Assembly (NCBI GenBank): GCA_937880845.1
Contig: CALFLL010000043.1
Coordinates: forward strand, 1-26,673
From: an uncultured Drancourtella sp.
GTDB lineage: Bacteria > Bacillota > Clostridia > Lachnospirales > Lachnospiraceae
DNA: 26,673 nucleotides
Direction: 5' to 3'
Shown here piece after piece: positions 8,155-15,842 of this stretch. Position 1 is the first letter of the stretch. The number at the start of each line of letters is the position of its first letter. Made by a program: the position numbers and the translations under genes. The notes below the pieces were generated by a model. The model was not told the DNA's origin. It saw nothing but the letters and a program-made list of their open reading frames with translations, and did no database searches.

Positions 8155-8826
8155 TTAGTCATTCTGACTCTGTTTTTTATCTCTGTCCGCAATCAGTTTA
8201 CAGATTGGATTCCCCTTTGAAGAAAATTTCTCTTCATATTCTGTCATAATATTTCCCTGGTTCATTTTCTCGTCATGGTGAAGATCAAAGGTGTATTCTT
8301 TCAGATTCCATCCTGCCTCTTTTACCGACTCCAGAGAAAACTCAAACAGATCTTTATTGTCCGTCTTAAATTCCACTCTGCCATCCTGTTTCAGGATCTT
8401 GTCATATCTTGGCCAGTATGCCGTAGAAGTAAGTCTTCTTTTGGCATGCCGTGCCTTTGGCCACGGATCAGAAAAATTCAGATAAATGCGGTCTACTTCT
8501 CCCTTGGCAAACACTTCCTCCAGTTCAGCCGCGTCCATACAGATAAAGCGGATATTCTTCGGTGCTTCTTCACCCATTTCATCCATTTTTTCCAAACCTC
8601 TTAAAAGTACGCTGGAATAACGTTCGATTCCGATATAATTGACATCCGGATTCTGAACGGCAAGTTTCATCAGAAACTGTCCTTTCCCCATTCCTACCTC
8701 AATCCGAATCGGATTGGTATTTCCGAACACTTCCTGCCAGTGTCCTTTTTGTTCTTTTTCATTTTTAATCGCCGCACCATGAGAAGCGATTACTTCTCTG
8801 GCACCCGGTATATTACGAAGTCTCAT
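8155..8826 (-). CDS. trmB: tRNA (guanine-N7-)-methyltransferase TrmB
   Basis: TrmB methylates N7 of G46 in the tRNA variable loop using S-adenosylmethionine. The 223-residue protein has the full family pattern: the SAM loop IEVGMGKGQFLMKLA, YIGIERYSSVL, and the signature NFSDPWPKARHAKRRLT followed by EFKTDNKDLFEFS near the catalytic face. AGAGGAGAAAAC precedes the ATG. It follows the ZIP transporter gene by 32 bases, so both are probably on one transcript with mnmM upstream; two tRNA-modifying enzymes in one operon is a sensible grouping. Confidence 0.96.
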   Translation of the reverse strand: MRLRNIPGAREVIASHGAAIKNEKEQKGHWQEVFGNTNPIRIEVGMGKGQFLMKLAVQNPDVNYIGIERYSSVLLRGLEKMDEMGEEAPKNIRFICMDAAELEEVFAKGEVDRIYLNFSDPWPKARHAKRRLTSTAYWPRYDKILKQDGRVEFKTDNKDLFEFSLESVKEAGWNLKEYTFDLHHDEKMNQGNIMTEYEEKFSSKGNPICKLIADRDKKQSQND

Positions 8827-8858
8827 GTTTTCTCCTCTCTGTTTTGATTTTACAGGCT

Positions 8859-9635
8859 TTATCCCAATGCCACATCCAATATCATCATCAGCACAAATCC
8901 CGCTGCAAAACCAATCGTTCCTATATTACTGTGTTCTCCTTCGCTTGCTTCGGGAATCAGTTCTTCTACCACTACATAGATCATTGCACCGGCTGCAAAA
9001 GCAAGCAGATACGGAAGTACCGGTGTGATCAGGCTTGCCAGAAGAATGGTAATGCCTGCTGCCACAGGCTCTACGACTCCGGAAAGCATTCCGTAGAAAA
9101 AGGCTTTTCCCCTTCCTGTCCCTTCACTTTTTAGCGGAAGGGAAATAATAGCCCCCTCAGGGAAATTTTGTATGGCAATCCCCAGAGCCAGTGCAAAGGC
9201 TCCGGCTGCCGTAACCCCTGCATTCCCCTGTGCAGCACCTGCCAAAGCAACTCCTACCGCCATTCCTTCCGGTATATTATGGAGTGTCACCGCAAGGACA
9301 AGCATTGTTGTTTTTTTTAACGCAACTTTCGGTCCTTCTGAGTGCTCTGCTCCTATGTGAAGATGAGGTGTCACCCGATCCATAAGAAGCAGAAAGGCAA
9401 TTCCCAGAAGAAATCCCGCTGCCGCAGGTATAAAAGCAAATTTCCCCATATGTTCAGACATATCCATTGCCGGAATCAAAAGAGACCATACCGAAGCTGC
9501 CACCATCACACCCGAAGCAAATCCTAAAAGCATCTTTTGGATCAATGGCCGAATCTGTCCTTTTAGAAAAAATACACAGGCCGCACCAAGTGTTGTTCCT
9601 AAAAACGGTAAAAGAAGTCCTACTGCTATTTCCAT
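8859..9635 (-). CDS. ZIP-family divalent metal transporter (ZupT-like)
   Basis: A 258-residue inner-membrane protein of about eight helices with both metal-binding helices of ZIP carriers: HNIPEGMAVGVALAG and IQNFPEGAIISLPL, where His, Asn, Pro and Glu line the transport site. A His-containing cytoplasmic loop (TPHLHIGAEHSEG) lies before the first. Members import zinc, iron or manganese; the sequence does not decide which. The start is the ATG at 9635, since AGGAGG lies just before it and inside the longer frame that opens at 9659. It sits between mnmM and trmB, with gaps of 52 and 32 bases. Confidence 0.92.
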   Translation of the reverse strand: MEIAVGLLLPFLGTTLGAACVFFLKGQIRPLIQKMLLGFASGVMVAASVWSLLIPAMDMSEHMGKFAFIPAAAGFLLGIAFLLLMDRVTPHLHIGAEHSEGPKVALKKTTMLVLAVTLHNIPEGMAVGVALAGAAQGNAGVTAAGAFALALGIAIQNFPEGAIISLPLKSEGTGRGKAFFYGMLSGVVEPVAAGITILLASLITPVLPYLLAFAAGAMIYVVVEELIPEASEGEHSNIGTIGFAAGFVLMMILDVALG

Positions 9636-9687
9636 TTCTTTTTTCCTCCTGTTCCTCATTATATGCTTCCGTTTATATTCCGTGATT

Positions 9688-10293
9688 CTACAATCGAATG
9701 ATCAGTACCGGAATCGGGGGATTGTTCGGTCGATTGTAATATGAGCTCATTATAACGAGATATTTCCTGCTGTCAAGCCCCTTTAAATATTTCAGGAGTA
9801 CATCTCTCTCTTCAAATCCACTGTCTCCTCCACTGTAAATACACAGGCTCATCAGCCCGTTTTTCTTCAGCATCCCCAATCCCTGTTCAATCGCCTCTAC
9901 ACTGGTAGAAGGCTTTGTTGCCAGTTCGTGAGAGCCACCCGGAAGATATCCAAAATTAAATACGATACATGAGATTGTTCCATATCCGTCTTTTGAAAGC
10001 ATCCGCTCTTTCCATTCCTCGTCGTTTTTCAGACATTCCTCCATCTTTTCATGGCCTGTGCAGAACAGACTTGCGCGGTTTTGTACCCCTGCATCCTCCA
10101 ACCGTTTTCTTGTTGCTTCTATGGCCTGCTTTTGAATGTCAAATGCTGCCACCTTCCCTTTTTCCCCTGCAAGCATGCAGAGGAACAGGGTGTCATGCCC
10201 GTTTCCCGCCGTGGCATCAATACAAAGATCCCCTTCTTCTACATGCTCTTCTAGAAAATGTCTGTACCATTCCGTAATCTGATAGTTTTTCAT
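9688..10293 (-). CDS. mnmM: tRNA mnm5s2U-type methyltransferase MnmM (YtqB family)
   Basis: A 201-residue class I methyltransferase of the YtqB/MnmM family, which in Bacillus-type bacteria adds the terminal methyl of mnm5(s2)U at the tRNA wobble position. Visible are the SAM loop DATAGNGHDTLFL, the acidic ribose-binding AAFDIQ, the family motif FNFGYLPGGSHELATKP and the C-terminal YYNRPNNPPIPVLI. AAGGAGAAGGA directly before the ATG at 10293 sets the start; the longer frame to 10329 would run into the glgB terminator hairpin. It heads a likely mnmM-ZIP-trmB run, fed by read-through from glgB because no room for a clear promoter remains. Confidence 0.88.
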   Translation of the reverse strand: MKNYQITEWYRHFLEEHVEEGDLCIDATAGNGHDTLFLCMLAGEKGKVAAFDIQKQAIEATRKRLEDAGVQNRASLFCTGHEKMEECLKNDEEWKERMLSKDGYGTISCIVFNFGYLPGGSHELATKPSTSVEAIEQGLGMLKKNGLMSLCIYSGGDSGFEERDVLLKYLKGLDSRKYLVIMSSYYNRPNNPPIPVLIIRL

Positions 10294-10313
10294 TCCTTCT
10301 CCTTTCCGTAACA

Positions 10314-10348
10314 CAAAAACAGGAAGCACTGTTTTTGCGCGCTTCCTG
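10314..10348 (-). terminator. Terminator after glgB
   Basis: A perfect 8-bp stem, CAGGAAGC (10348-10341) with GCTTCCTG (10327-10320), is followed by TTTTTGT on the minus strand. It lies between the glgB stop and the mnmM ribosome site. Confidence 0.8.
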
Positions 10349-10356
10349 CATTTCTT

Positions 10357-12270
10357 TTAAAATTCAAAAACTGCAACACCATACGGCGGAAGTTTGTAAG
10401 CAAAAGAATACGGTCTTCCGTCACACTCCTGTTTTACTGCCTTATAAATCTGAGGTCTTTCTTCCCCTTTTCCTCCATACTGTTTTTCATCACTGTTTAA
10501 GATCAGTTTATACTGCTTTCTTCTTGGAACCCCTACTCTGTAATCTGCCCGCTCCATCGGCGTAAAATTACATACAAACAGTAAGTTCTTTTTATTATTC
10601 TTGGAATGACGGATAAAACTGAAAATGCTTCTGTATGCATCATTGGCATTGACCCATTCAAATCCATATCCGCATGTATCCTGTTCAAACATGGCTTTAT
10701 TCTTTCGATAAAGTTGCAGAAGATCTCTTGTAAAGGCCTGAAGCTGCTGATGTTCCGGTTCGGCAAGCAGAAACCAGTCAAGTTCTCTTTCTTCACTCCA
10801 TTCTCTCAGCTGGGCAAAATCCTGTCCCATAAACAAAAGCTTCTTGCCCGGATGTCCCATCATAAATGCATATCCCACCTTCAGATTTGCATATTTATCA
10901 AAGCCCAGTCCCGGCATTTTGTTTAACATCGAACATTTCAAATGGACAACCTCATCGTGAGAAAGCACAAGAACATATTTCTCACTGTATGCATAGGTCA
11001 TGGCAAACGTCATCTGATTATGGTGCTCTTTTCTGAAATACGGGTCCAGTTTCATATATTCCAGGAAATCATGCATCCATCCCATATTCCATTTCAGGCT
11101 GAAACCAAGGCCGTCATCTTCCGGCTTTCCGGTAACTCTTGGCCATGCGGTAGATTCTTCCGCGATCATAAGTGCTCCCGGATTCCTTCCCAGAACAACC
11201 GAGTTCAGATGTTTGAAAAACTCAATGGCTTCCAGATTCTGATTACCGCCATATTTGTTTGCTACCCATTGCCCGTCCCGTTTACCGTAATCCAAGTACA
11301 GCATAGAAGCAACCGCATCAACGCGAAGTCCGTCTACATGGAACTGTTCCATCCAAAACAACGCGTTACTGATAAGAAAATTGGCAACTTCTGTTTTGCC
11401 ATAATCAAAAATCTTTGTTCCCCAGTCCGGATGCTCACCTTTTCTCGGATCTGCGTATTCATAAACTGCCGTACCGTCAAAATCGGCAAGTCCATGTGCA
11501 TCTCTCGGAAAGTGTGCAGGTACCCAGTCCAGGATAACCCCTATTTTATTTCTGTGGAAATAATTGATCATATATGCAAAATCTTCCGGTGTCCCATATC
11601 TGGATGTAGGTGCAAAATATCCGGTCACCTGATACCCCCATGATCCGTCATACGGATGTTCTGCAATCCCCATCAGCTCAATATGAGTATATCCCATATA
11701 TTTCATATATTTGACAACTTCTCTTGCAAACTCCCTGTAATTATAGAAACGTTCATCCTCTTCTCCCGGATGCTGCTTCCAGGAACCCATATGTACTTCA
11801 TAGATCGACATCGGACGCTCGTCCATATTCCATGTCTTTCTGTTTTCCATCCATGCATGGTCTGTCCATTTGATCCCGGTAATATCATGAACTCTGGATG
11901 CCGTACCCGGTCTGACCTCTGCATAATTTGCAAATGGATCTGCTTTATATAGTAATTGTCCCTGCTTGGTTTCAATACAATATTTATAAAGCATATCCTG
12001 ACCCACACCCGGAATAAAACAAGTATAAATGCCGAGAGGCTCCTCCCGTACCATTGGATTTACGTCTTTATCCCAGTTATTAAAATCTCCCACAACGGAT
12101 ACTGCCTTTGCATTCGGAGCCCATACAGCAAAATACGTTCCTTTCTTTTTTCCGTCTGTCACAAGATGAGAGCCCATTTTTTTATATAAATCATAATGTG
12201 TACCCTGACCGAATAGATATTGATCCAGTTCTCCTATCTCATATGGTTTTTTCTTTTTTGTTCTTGCCAT
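10357..12270 (-). CDS. glgB: 1,4-alpha-glucan branching enzyme GlgB
   Basis: GlgB cuts alpha-1,4-glucan chains and re-attaches them through alpha-1,6 links during glycogen synthesis. The 637-residue protein has the N-terminal CBM48 module (TYFAVWAPNAKAVSVVGDFN, about 40-130), then the GH13 barrel with the catalytic set Asp318 (GLRVDAVAS), Glu371 (MIAEEST) and Asp439 (LSHDEVVH), then the C-terminal beta domain. Typical short markers IYEVHMGSW, MGYTHIELM and GYFAPTSRYG are all present. The rest of the glycogen cluster (glgC, glgA, glgP) is not adjacent; here glgB stands alone before tRNA-modification genes. GAAGGTGAAATC precedes the ATG. Confidence 0.97.
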   Translation of the reverse strand: MARTKKKKPYEIGELDQYLFGQGTHYDLYKKMGSHLVTDGKKKGTYFAVWAPNAKAVSVVGDFNNWDKDVNPMVREEPLGIYTCFIPGVGQDMLYKYCIETKQGQLLYKADPFANYAEVRPGTASRVHDITGIKWTDHAWMENRKTWNMDERPMSIYEVHMGSWKQHPGEEDERFYNYREFAREVVKYMKYMGYTHIELMGIAEHPYDGSWGYQVTGYFAPTSRYGTPEDFAYMINYFHRNKIGVILDWVPAHFPRDAHGLADFDGTAVYEYADPRKGEHPDWGTKIFDYGKTEVANFLISNALFWMEQFHVDGLRVDAVASMLYLDYGKRDGQWVANKYGGNQNLEAIEFFKHLNSVVLGRNPGALMIAEESTAWPRVTGKPEDDGLGFSLKWNMGWMHDFLEYMKLDPYFRKEHHNQMTFAMTYAYSEKYVLVLSHDEVVHLKCSMLNKMPGLGFDKYANLKVGYAFMMGHPGKKLLFMGQDFAQLREWSEERELDWFLLAEPEHQQLQAFTRDLLQLYRKNKAMFEQDTCGYGFEWVNANDAYRSIFSFIRHSKNNKKNLLFVCNFTPMERADYRVGVPRRKQYKLILNSDEKQYGGKGEERPQIYKAVKQECDGRPYSFAYKLPPYGVAVFEF

Positions 12271-12303
12271 GATTTCACCTTCTTATTTTTAAGTCATACC
12301 TTC

Positions 12304-12309
12304 ATTATA
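12304..12309 (-). promoter_or_regulatory. Likely -10 of the glgB promoter
   Basis: A perfect TATAAT stands about 33 bases before the glgB ATG on the minus strand. The -35 position falls in the T-rich tail of the preceding terminator and matches poorly. Confidence 0.4.
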
Positions 12310-12321
12310 CTTGAGCCCCAA

Positions 12322-12369
12322 ATAAAAAGAAAGAGTTTTAACAAAGTTTTTCACTCAATTAAAACTCTT
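12322..12369 (-). terminator. Terminator after the TPR/AAA gene
   Basis: AAGAGTTTTAA (12369-12359 on minus) pairs with TTAAAACTCTT (12341-12331), an 11-bp perfect stem, followed by TCTTTTTATTT. Confidence 0.75.
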
Positions 12370-12401
12370 TTCGTCATTTTTCACAATATTTGTCGATTGA
12401 T

Positions 12402-14732
12402 CTAATGTTTAAAATCGTCTTCTTTTAAAATTACACGATCTGCAGAGTCTGTGCTCTTTCCAAACATCCTCTTCATCAGATGCCTTACATTGGCTTTCTG
12501 CGAATGAGCAATCGCATCATCTACGATTTCTTTTACTTCCGCCACCGTCACAAAATGATCTTCTTTCTGCATAACATCAATCCTGCTGTAAAGTGCCAGA
12601 ATACCCATTTCATCAATACTGTATCCGTTTTCTTTTGCATATGTCTGACCGAATGTAACAAGTTCATCGTTAATAAAAATCGGCAACTCCACTCTTGAAG
12701 TAAATTTCTTTTTGAAATCAGGATACTGAGAAAGCATCTGTTCCATCGGTCTTCTCTGTTCTTCCAGAATAAACAGCATTTCTCCTGTCTGTTCTTCCAT
12801 TAAGTCTGTCAGCTGTTCAATGGTATGCTGATTCATCTTTGAAGCTTTTTCAATGATCAAGGCTCCGCCGCTTAATTTCTGAATGATATTTTCCAGATTT
12901 TTCTGATTCAGTGCCTCACCTGTAATGATAGCTACTTTCCCCTGCTTCATCTTACGCTGTTTCTGAATTGCTTTTACAAGATCGACCGCAAGAACTGTTT
13001 TTCCGGAACCTTTATGTCCGATAACAAGAATATTTCCCGTACGGGATGTACCATATCTCTTTTTGCATGTTTTATCCTGGTCCAGAACTTCTACAATCTG
13101 TTCACTCATTCCTCTGATCGGCACAAAGTAGGAGAACAGCTTCTTCTGTTCCTCTGTAAGCCCTGCTTTCAGACCGATTTCACTTGTCGCACTCAAATCA
13201 TATCTTCCCTGAATAACAAAGTCTGTATCAAAGGATACTCCTCCCGGAGATTTTCTGGAAGCTTCTTCCTCTTCATCCGGTTCTTCAATCTCAAGGACTT
13301 CTTCTTTTTCCTCTTCCGGTTCCTGTTGCTCTGACGGTTCTTCTTCCACCGGTTCTTCCTTCGTCAGCTCTTCTGCCGGCTCTTCTTCCATATATTCGGC
13401 TTCGTCGCCGTCTTCTACAGTATCGTAATTTTCCTCATACGCTTCATCATCATATGTTTCTTCGTATTCACCTTCATCAGCAGCTTCTTCAAAATATCCT
13501 GTCTCATCGTACTCGGCATCATCGTATTCTTCTTCCTCGTACTCTTCTTCGTCATATTCTGCTTCATCGTACTCTTCTTCAGCATATTCTTCTGTCGGTT
13601 CTTCTACTGCCGGCTCTGCTTCTTCCGGTTCTTCCGTTACTTCTTCCGCCTCTTCTGCCAAAAGGCTTTCTGCCAGAATTTCTTCCGGTTCCTGTTCCGG
13701 TTCTTCGGATTTCTTATGTTCACTTTCCATCTCATTCAGAAGCTTCTGTATATCTTCCGAAAGGATCGTTCCTGTATTTTTTGCTGTTGCAGCTTCTCTT
13801 TCCTCTGCTGCCTTTTGTTCTGCCTCTCGTTTCTTTTCTTCTATGATTTCCGCATTTCGTCTTTGTTTTTCTTCCCATTCACGAAGAATCTCTTCTATTT
13901 TCAGCTGTCCTGTCTCGTACACTTCTCCCTCTCCTTTTCCGGCCATTTGTTTCACTTCTTCCACTGTCTTACCACCGGCAACTGCCATTCCCAGTAAAAA
14001 CGCTTCTGTCATCGTTTTTGAAGAAATCGTCGCCCGAATCAACTCTTCTATATAATTATCATCGGATGTATCCTGAAGCTCAGCCATCTCAGTCTGCTGT
14101 TCTTCCGGTTGTTCTTTTTGTTCTCCCCATTCTTTATACTTTTTCTCCTGATGAGATGTCAATGGTTTATGTTTCATTTTTAGTTCCATTGCCTTTTGTA
14201 CATAGCTTCCCTCACTGAACCATAAGATCAGATCATCGCATTCCTCCAGACATTCTTCTGTCATTCCTGCCCTGTCATACAGTTCTGCAAGTTCATAAGC
14301 CCATTTTTCAATATATTCCGCTTTTTTAAAGTCCTCCAGAACACGAATCCGTTCTGATATCGGTGCATTCTTTGCATTTAAAATCCTGTATCTGAGAATA
14401 TACTGATTCGGATCTTTCGGTGCAAGTCTTATAAACTCATCATAACAGTCCTCCGCTTCATCAAGCTCCCCAAGACGAAGTGCAAGGATGCCAAGTCGAT
14501 ACACGATCTTCCTGCTTCCCGGACTGCGGTCATATGCAATAAAAAGAATCTCTCTGCTCTTCTCATAATTGCCGTTATGTTCATAAATTTCACTGACTGT
14601 ACAAAGAGTAGATGCGTTTTGGACATGTTGCCAGTCAATCATGTCGGCAATTTCCATGGCCTGTCGATATGATTTTTCCCGGACGTATCCCATCATTTGT
14701 TCCATTTTTTTTCGGTATTCGTATTTATCCAA
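12402..14732 (-). CDS. TPR - acidic linker - degenerate AAA+ protein
   Basis: The 776-residue product has three parts. Residues about 20-190 are helical TPR-like repeats (NYEKSREILFIAYDRSPG, ELDEAEDCYDEFIRLAP). Residues about 200-330 are a charged linker with coiled-coil character, and about 335-495 a very acidic low-complexity tract of E, Y and D (EEYDEAEYDEEEYEE). Residues about 540-760 resemble the CbbX/SpoVK class of AAA+ ATPases: Walker A GHKGSGKT (572-579), and a tail with QYPDFKKKFTSRVELPIF and VTVAEVKEIVDDA as in that class. The Walker B position reads GGALIIEKAS (about 620-629) instead of hhhhDEA, so hydrolysis is doubtful. It starts with TTG, supported by AGAGGTG seven bases before. 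No homologue with known function is recognised. Confidence 0.8.
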   Translation of the reverse strand: MDKYEYRKKMEQMMGYVREKSYRQAMEIADMIDWQHVQNASTLCTVSEIYEHNGNYEKSREILFIAYDRSPGSRKIVYRLGILALRLGELDEAEDCYDEFIRLAPKDPNQYILRYRILNAKNAPISERIRVLEDFKKAEYIEKWAYELAELYDRAGMTEECLEECDDLILWFSEGSYVQKAMELKMKHKPLTSHQEKKYKEWGEQKEQPEEQQTEMAELQDTSDDNYIEELIRATISSKTMTEAFLLGMAVAGGKTVEEVKQMAGKGEGEVYETGQLKIEEILREWEEKQRRNAEIIEEKKREAEQKAAEEREAATAKNTGTILSEDIQKLLNEMESEHKKSEEPEQEPEEILAESLLAEEAEEVTEEPEEAEPAVEEPTEEYAEEEYDEAEYDEEEYEEEEYDDAEYDETGYFEEAADEGEYEETYDDEAYEENYDTVEDGDEAEYMEEEPAEELTKEEPVEEEPSEQQEPEEEKEEVLEIEEPDEEEEASRKSPGGVSFDTDFVIQGRYDLSATSEIGLKAGLTEEQKKLFSYFVPIRGMSEQIVEVLDQDKTCKKRYGTSRTGNILVIGHKGSGKTVLAVDLVKAIQKQRKMKQGKVAIITGEALNQKNLENIIQKLSGGALIIEKASKMNQHTIEQLTDLMEEQTGEMLFILEEQRRPMEQMLSQYPDFKKKFTSRVELPIFINDELVTFGQTYAKENGYSIDEMGILALYSRIDVMQKEDHFVTVAEVKEIVDDAIAHSQKANVRHLMKRMFGKSTDSADRVILKEDDFKH

Positions 14733-14836
14733 CGTCTTTCACCTCTATTAATTATTTATAATCACTTATATTTTTTTCATCTTATTCCCTGTTTTAAATC
14801 TGTCTTTATACAAAATGATACATAACACTATTTTTT

Positions 14837-14865
14837 AGTTTAACATAACGGACTGTCAATGTCAA
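14837..14865 (-). promoter_or_regulatory. Promoter for the TPR/AAA gene
   Basis: On the minus strand a perfect TTGACA (14865-14860) is 17 bases from TAAACT (14842-14837). A second TTGACA abuts the first (14859-14854). The leader to the TTG start would be about 100 bases. Confidence 0.5.
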
Positions 14866-14907
14866 AAAAAGGGACGCGATTTTTTCTTAATTATTACAAT
14901 ATTATTA

Positions 14908-15627
14908 CAAAAAAACAGCCATTACAACTTCTTAATTGCAATGGCTGTTACTTATTTAATTTTTCCATATTCTATTCTTCATTACCGGAGGAATCTCTTT
15001 TTTCGATTTTCCGGTTCCCAAAAGCCTTTTATTATTTTATATACGAAGTATAACTCAAAGTCTCTGATTGTTTTCCCCTAACGTAATCGTCGATATCAGT
15101 TTTATACTTCCTCCTGTATTATAGTTAATTTTATTAATTTCTTTCGGTATTCTGTCGATATATAATAATTTAAAAATATTTTCAAATTACAATGGGTTCT
15201 GCTTTTTGCTTCCTCCCCTTTTACTATCCACATACTTAACCGTTTCCATTAACTCTTGTTAAATATAATATGGGCGGCCAATATAATTTCTGAATTTTTA
15301 GGCGATGTTTCTTTACACATCTTCTAAATCTTTGAACTAGTGACTGCTGTGGTAACTTCCTCAATATGTTTTACAGATTGTTTTCAATCTACCTTCCAGT
15401 TCATGCATCTCCGATACTTCTATCTATTTAACTATTTACTGGATTTATTTATCGATAAAGGCTTTTATCATGGGAACCTTCATCTGTAATACCACTAACA
15501 TATTGAGTTTTAAATTCTGATGTATCCAATGGTCAAAGCCCTCCTTTTTTATATTTCCAAATTCCGGAAGTGATACATCTTCCGATTTTTAAGAATCCCT
15601 TTCTCGTCAGGTTTCTTTTTTTGGATT
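14908..15627 (-). ncRNA. Candidate large structured noncoding RNA, about 720 nt
   Basis: A strong promoter (15662-15634) and a strong intrinsic terminator (14949-14909) bracket an interval in which no minus-strand frame longer than about 45 codons has a usable start. Complementary arms are dense (plus coordinates): 15565-15570 with 15579-15584; 15459-15465 with 15535-15541; 15334-15338 with 15398-15402, enclosing a perfect AGATTG/CAATCT hairpin with an AAAA loop at 15375-15390; 15297-15301 with 15324-15328 enclosing 15304-15308 with 15317-15321; 15191-15195 with 15246-15250; 15045-15055 with 15098-15110 (11 pairs, 2-base bulge); 14984-14989 with 15010-15015 enclosing 14992-14995 with 15005-15008. 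Unpaired parts are purine-rich, as in large bacterial RNAs such as OLE, ROOL and GOLLD, though I cannot match it to any of these. A decayed gene is the main alternative. Confidence 0.6.
14909..14949 (-). terminator. Terminator of the candidate ncRNA
   Basis: A perfect 10-bp stem, AACAGCCATT (14949-14940 on minus) with AATGGCTGTT (14923-14914), is followed by a run of seven T. No gene in this orientation ends upstream of it. Confidence 0.88.
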
Positions 15628-15633
15628 GATTTA

Positions 15634-15662
15634 ACTATAACACCACCTCTTTTATTTGTCAA
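15634..15662 (-). promoter_or_regulatory. Strong sigma-A-type promoter of the candidate ncRNA
   Basis: On the minus strand a perfect TTGACA (15662-15657) is exactly 17 bases from TATAGT (15639-15634). The region before the -35 is almost pure A/T with long A tracts, like an UP element. The start point would be near 15627. Confidence 0.75.
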
Positions 15663-15842
15663 TACTTTTTCTTTTTATTTTTATTTTATTTTGTTTTTAA
15701 TTTTAAACCTTCTTTATTTTCTGAATTATTTATATTTTTTGTTCAATTATCTATTTTTTATTTTCCTCTTCATTTAACGCATCATCCATGCTAAACTAGA
15801 TAGGTATTATCAATCGAAGATAAGGAAAGGAGATCACATACT
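15663..15842. other. AT-rich divergent spacer between the ncRNA promoter and purF
   Basis: The plus strand is T-rich (A-rich on minus) from 15663 to about 15770, consistent with an UP element for the minus-strand promoter. Towards purF lie candidate -10-like TAGATA and TATTAT sequences near 15795-15810, but no convincing -35. AAGGAAAGGAG precedes purF. I see no riboswitch or purine-operator repeat. Confidence 0.4.

Noticed and set aside
10942..11643. 233-codon frame antisense to glgB
   Set aside because: The glgB frame contains all catalytic residues; the antisense frame has no family features.
13454..13846. Leucine/proline-rich plus-strand frame of 130 codons
   Set aside because: It is the reverse reading of the GAA/GAG-rich acidic tract, which gives long artificial frames.
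14859..15053. 64-codon plus-strand frame
   Set aside because: It runs across the terminator hairpin, has no ribosome site and an improbable F/Y/S-rich composition; it is antisense to the candidate RNA.
14908..15627. RNase P, tmRNA, 6S or a group II intron as the identity of the RNA
   Set aside because: No tRNA-like ends or tag frame, no conserved RNase P core (the GAGGAAAGUCC and ACAGAAA contexts are absent), wrong size for 6S, and no intron domain V hairpin.
14950..15660. Short protein-like frames on the minus strand (for example the 20-codon frame at 15250 starting METVKYVDSK, and frames ending in DDYVRGKQSETLSYTS)
   Set aside because: They are short, in different phases, mostly lack starts or ribosome sites, and none is recognised. 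Stem complementarity explains the conserved-looking segments better.
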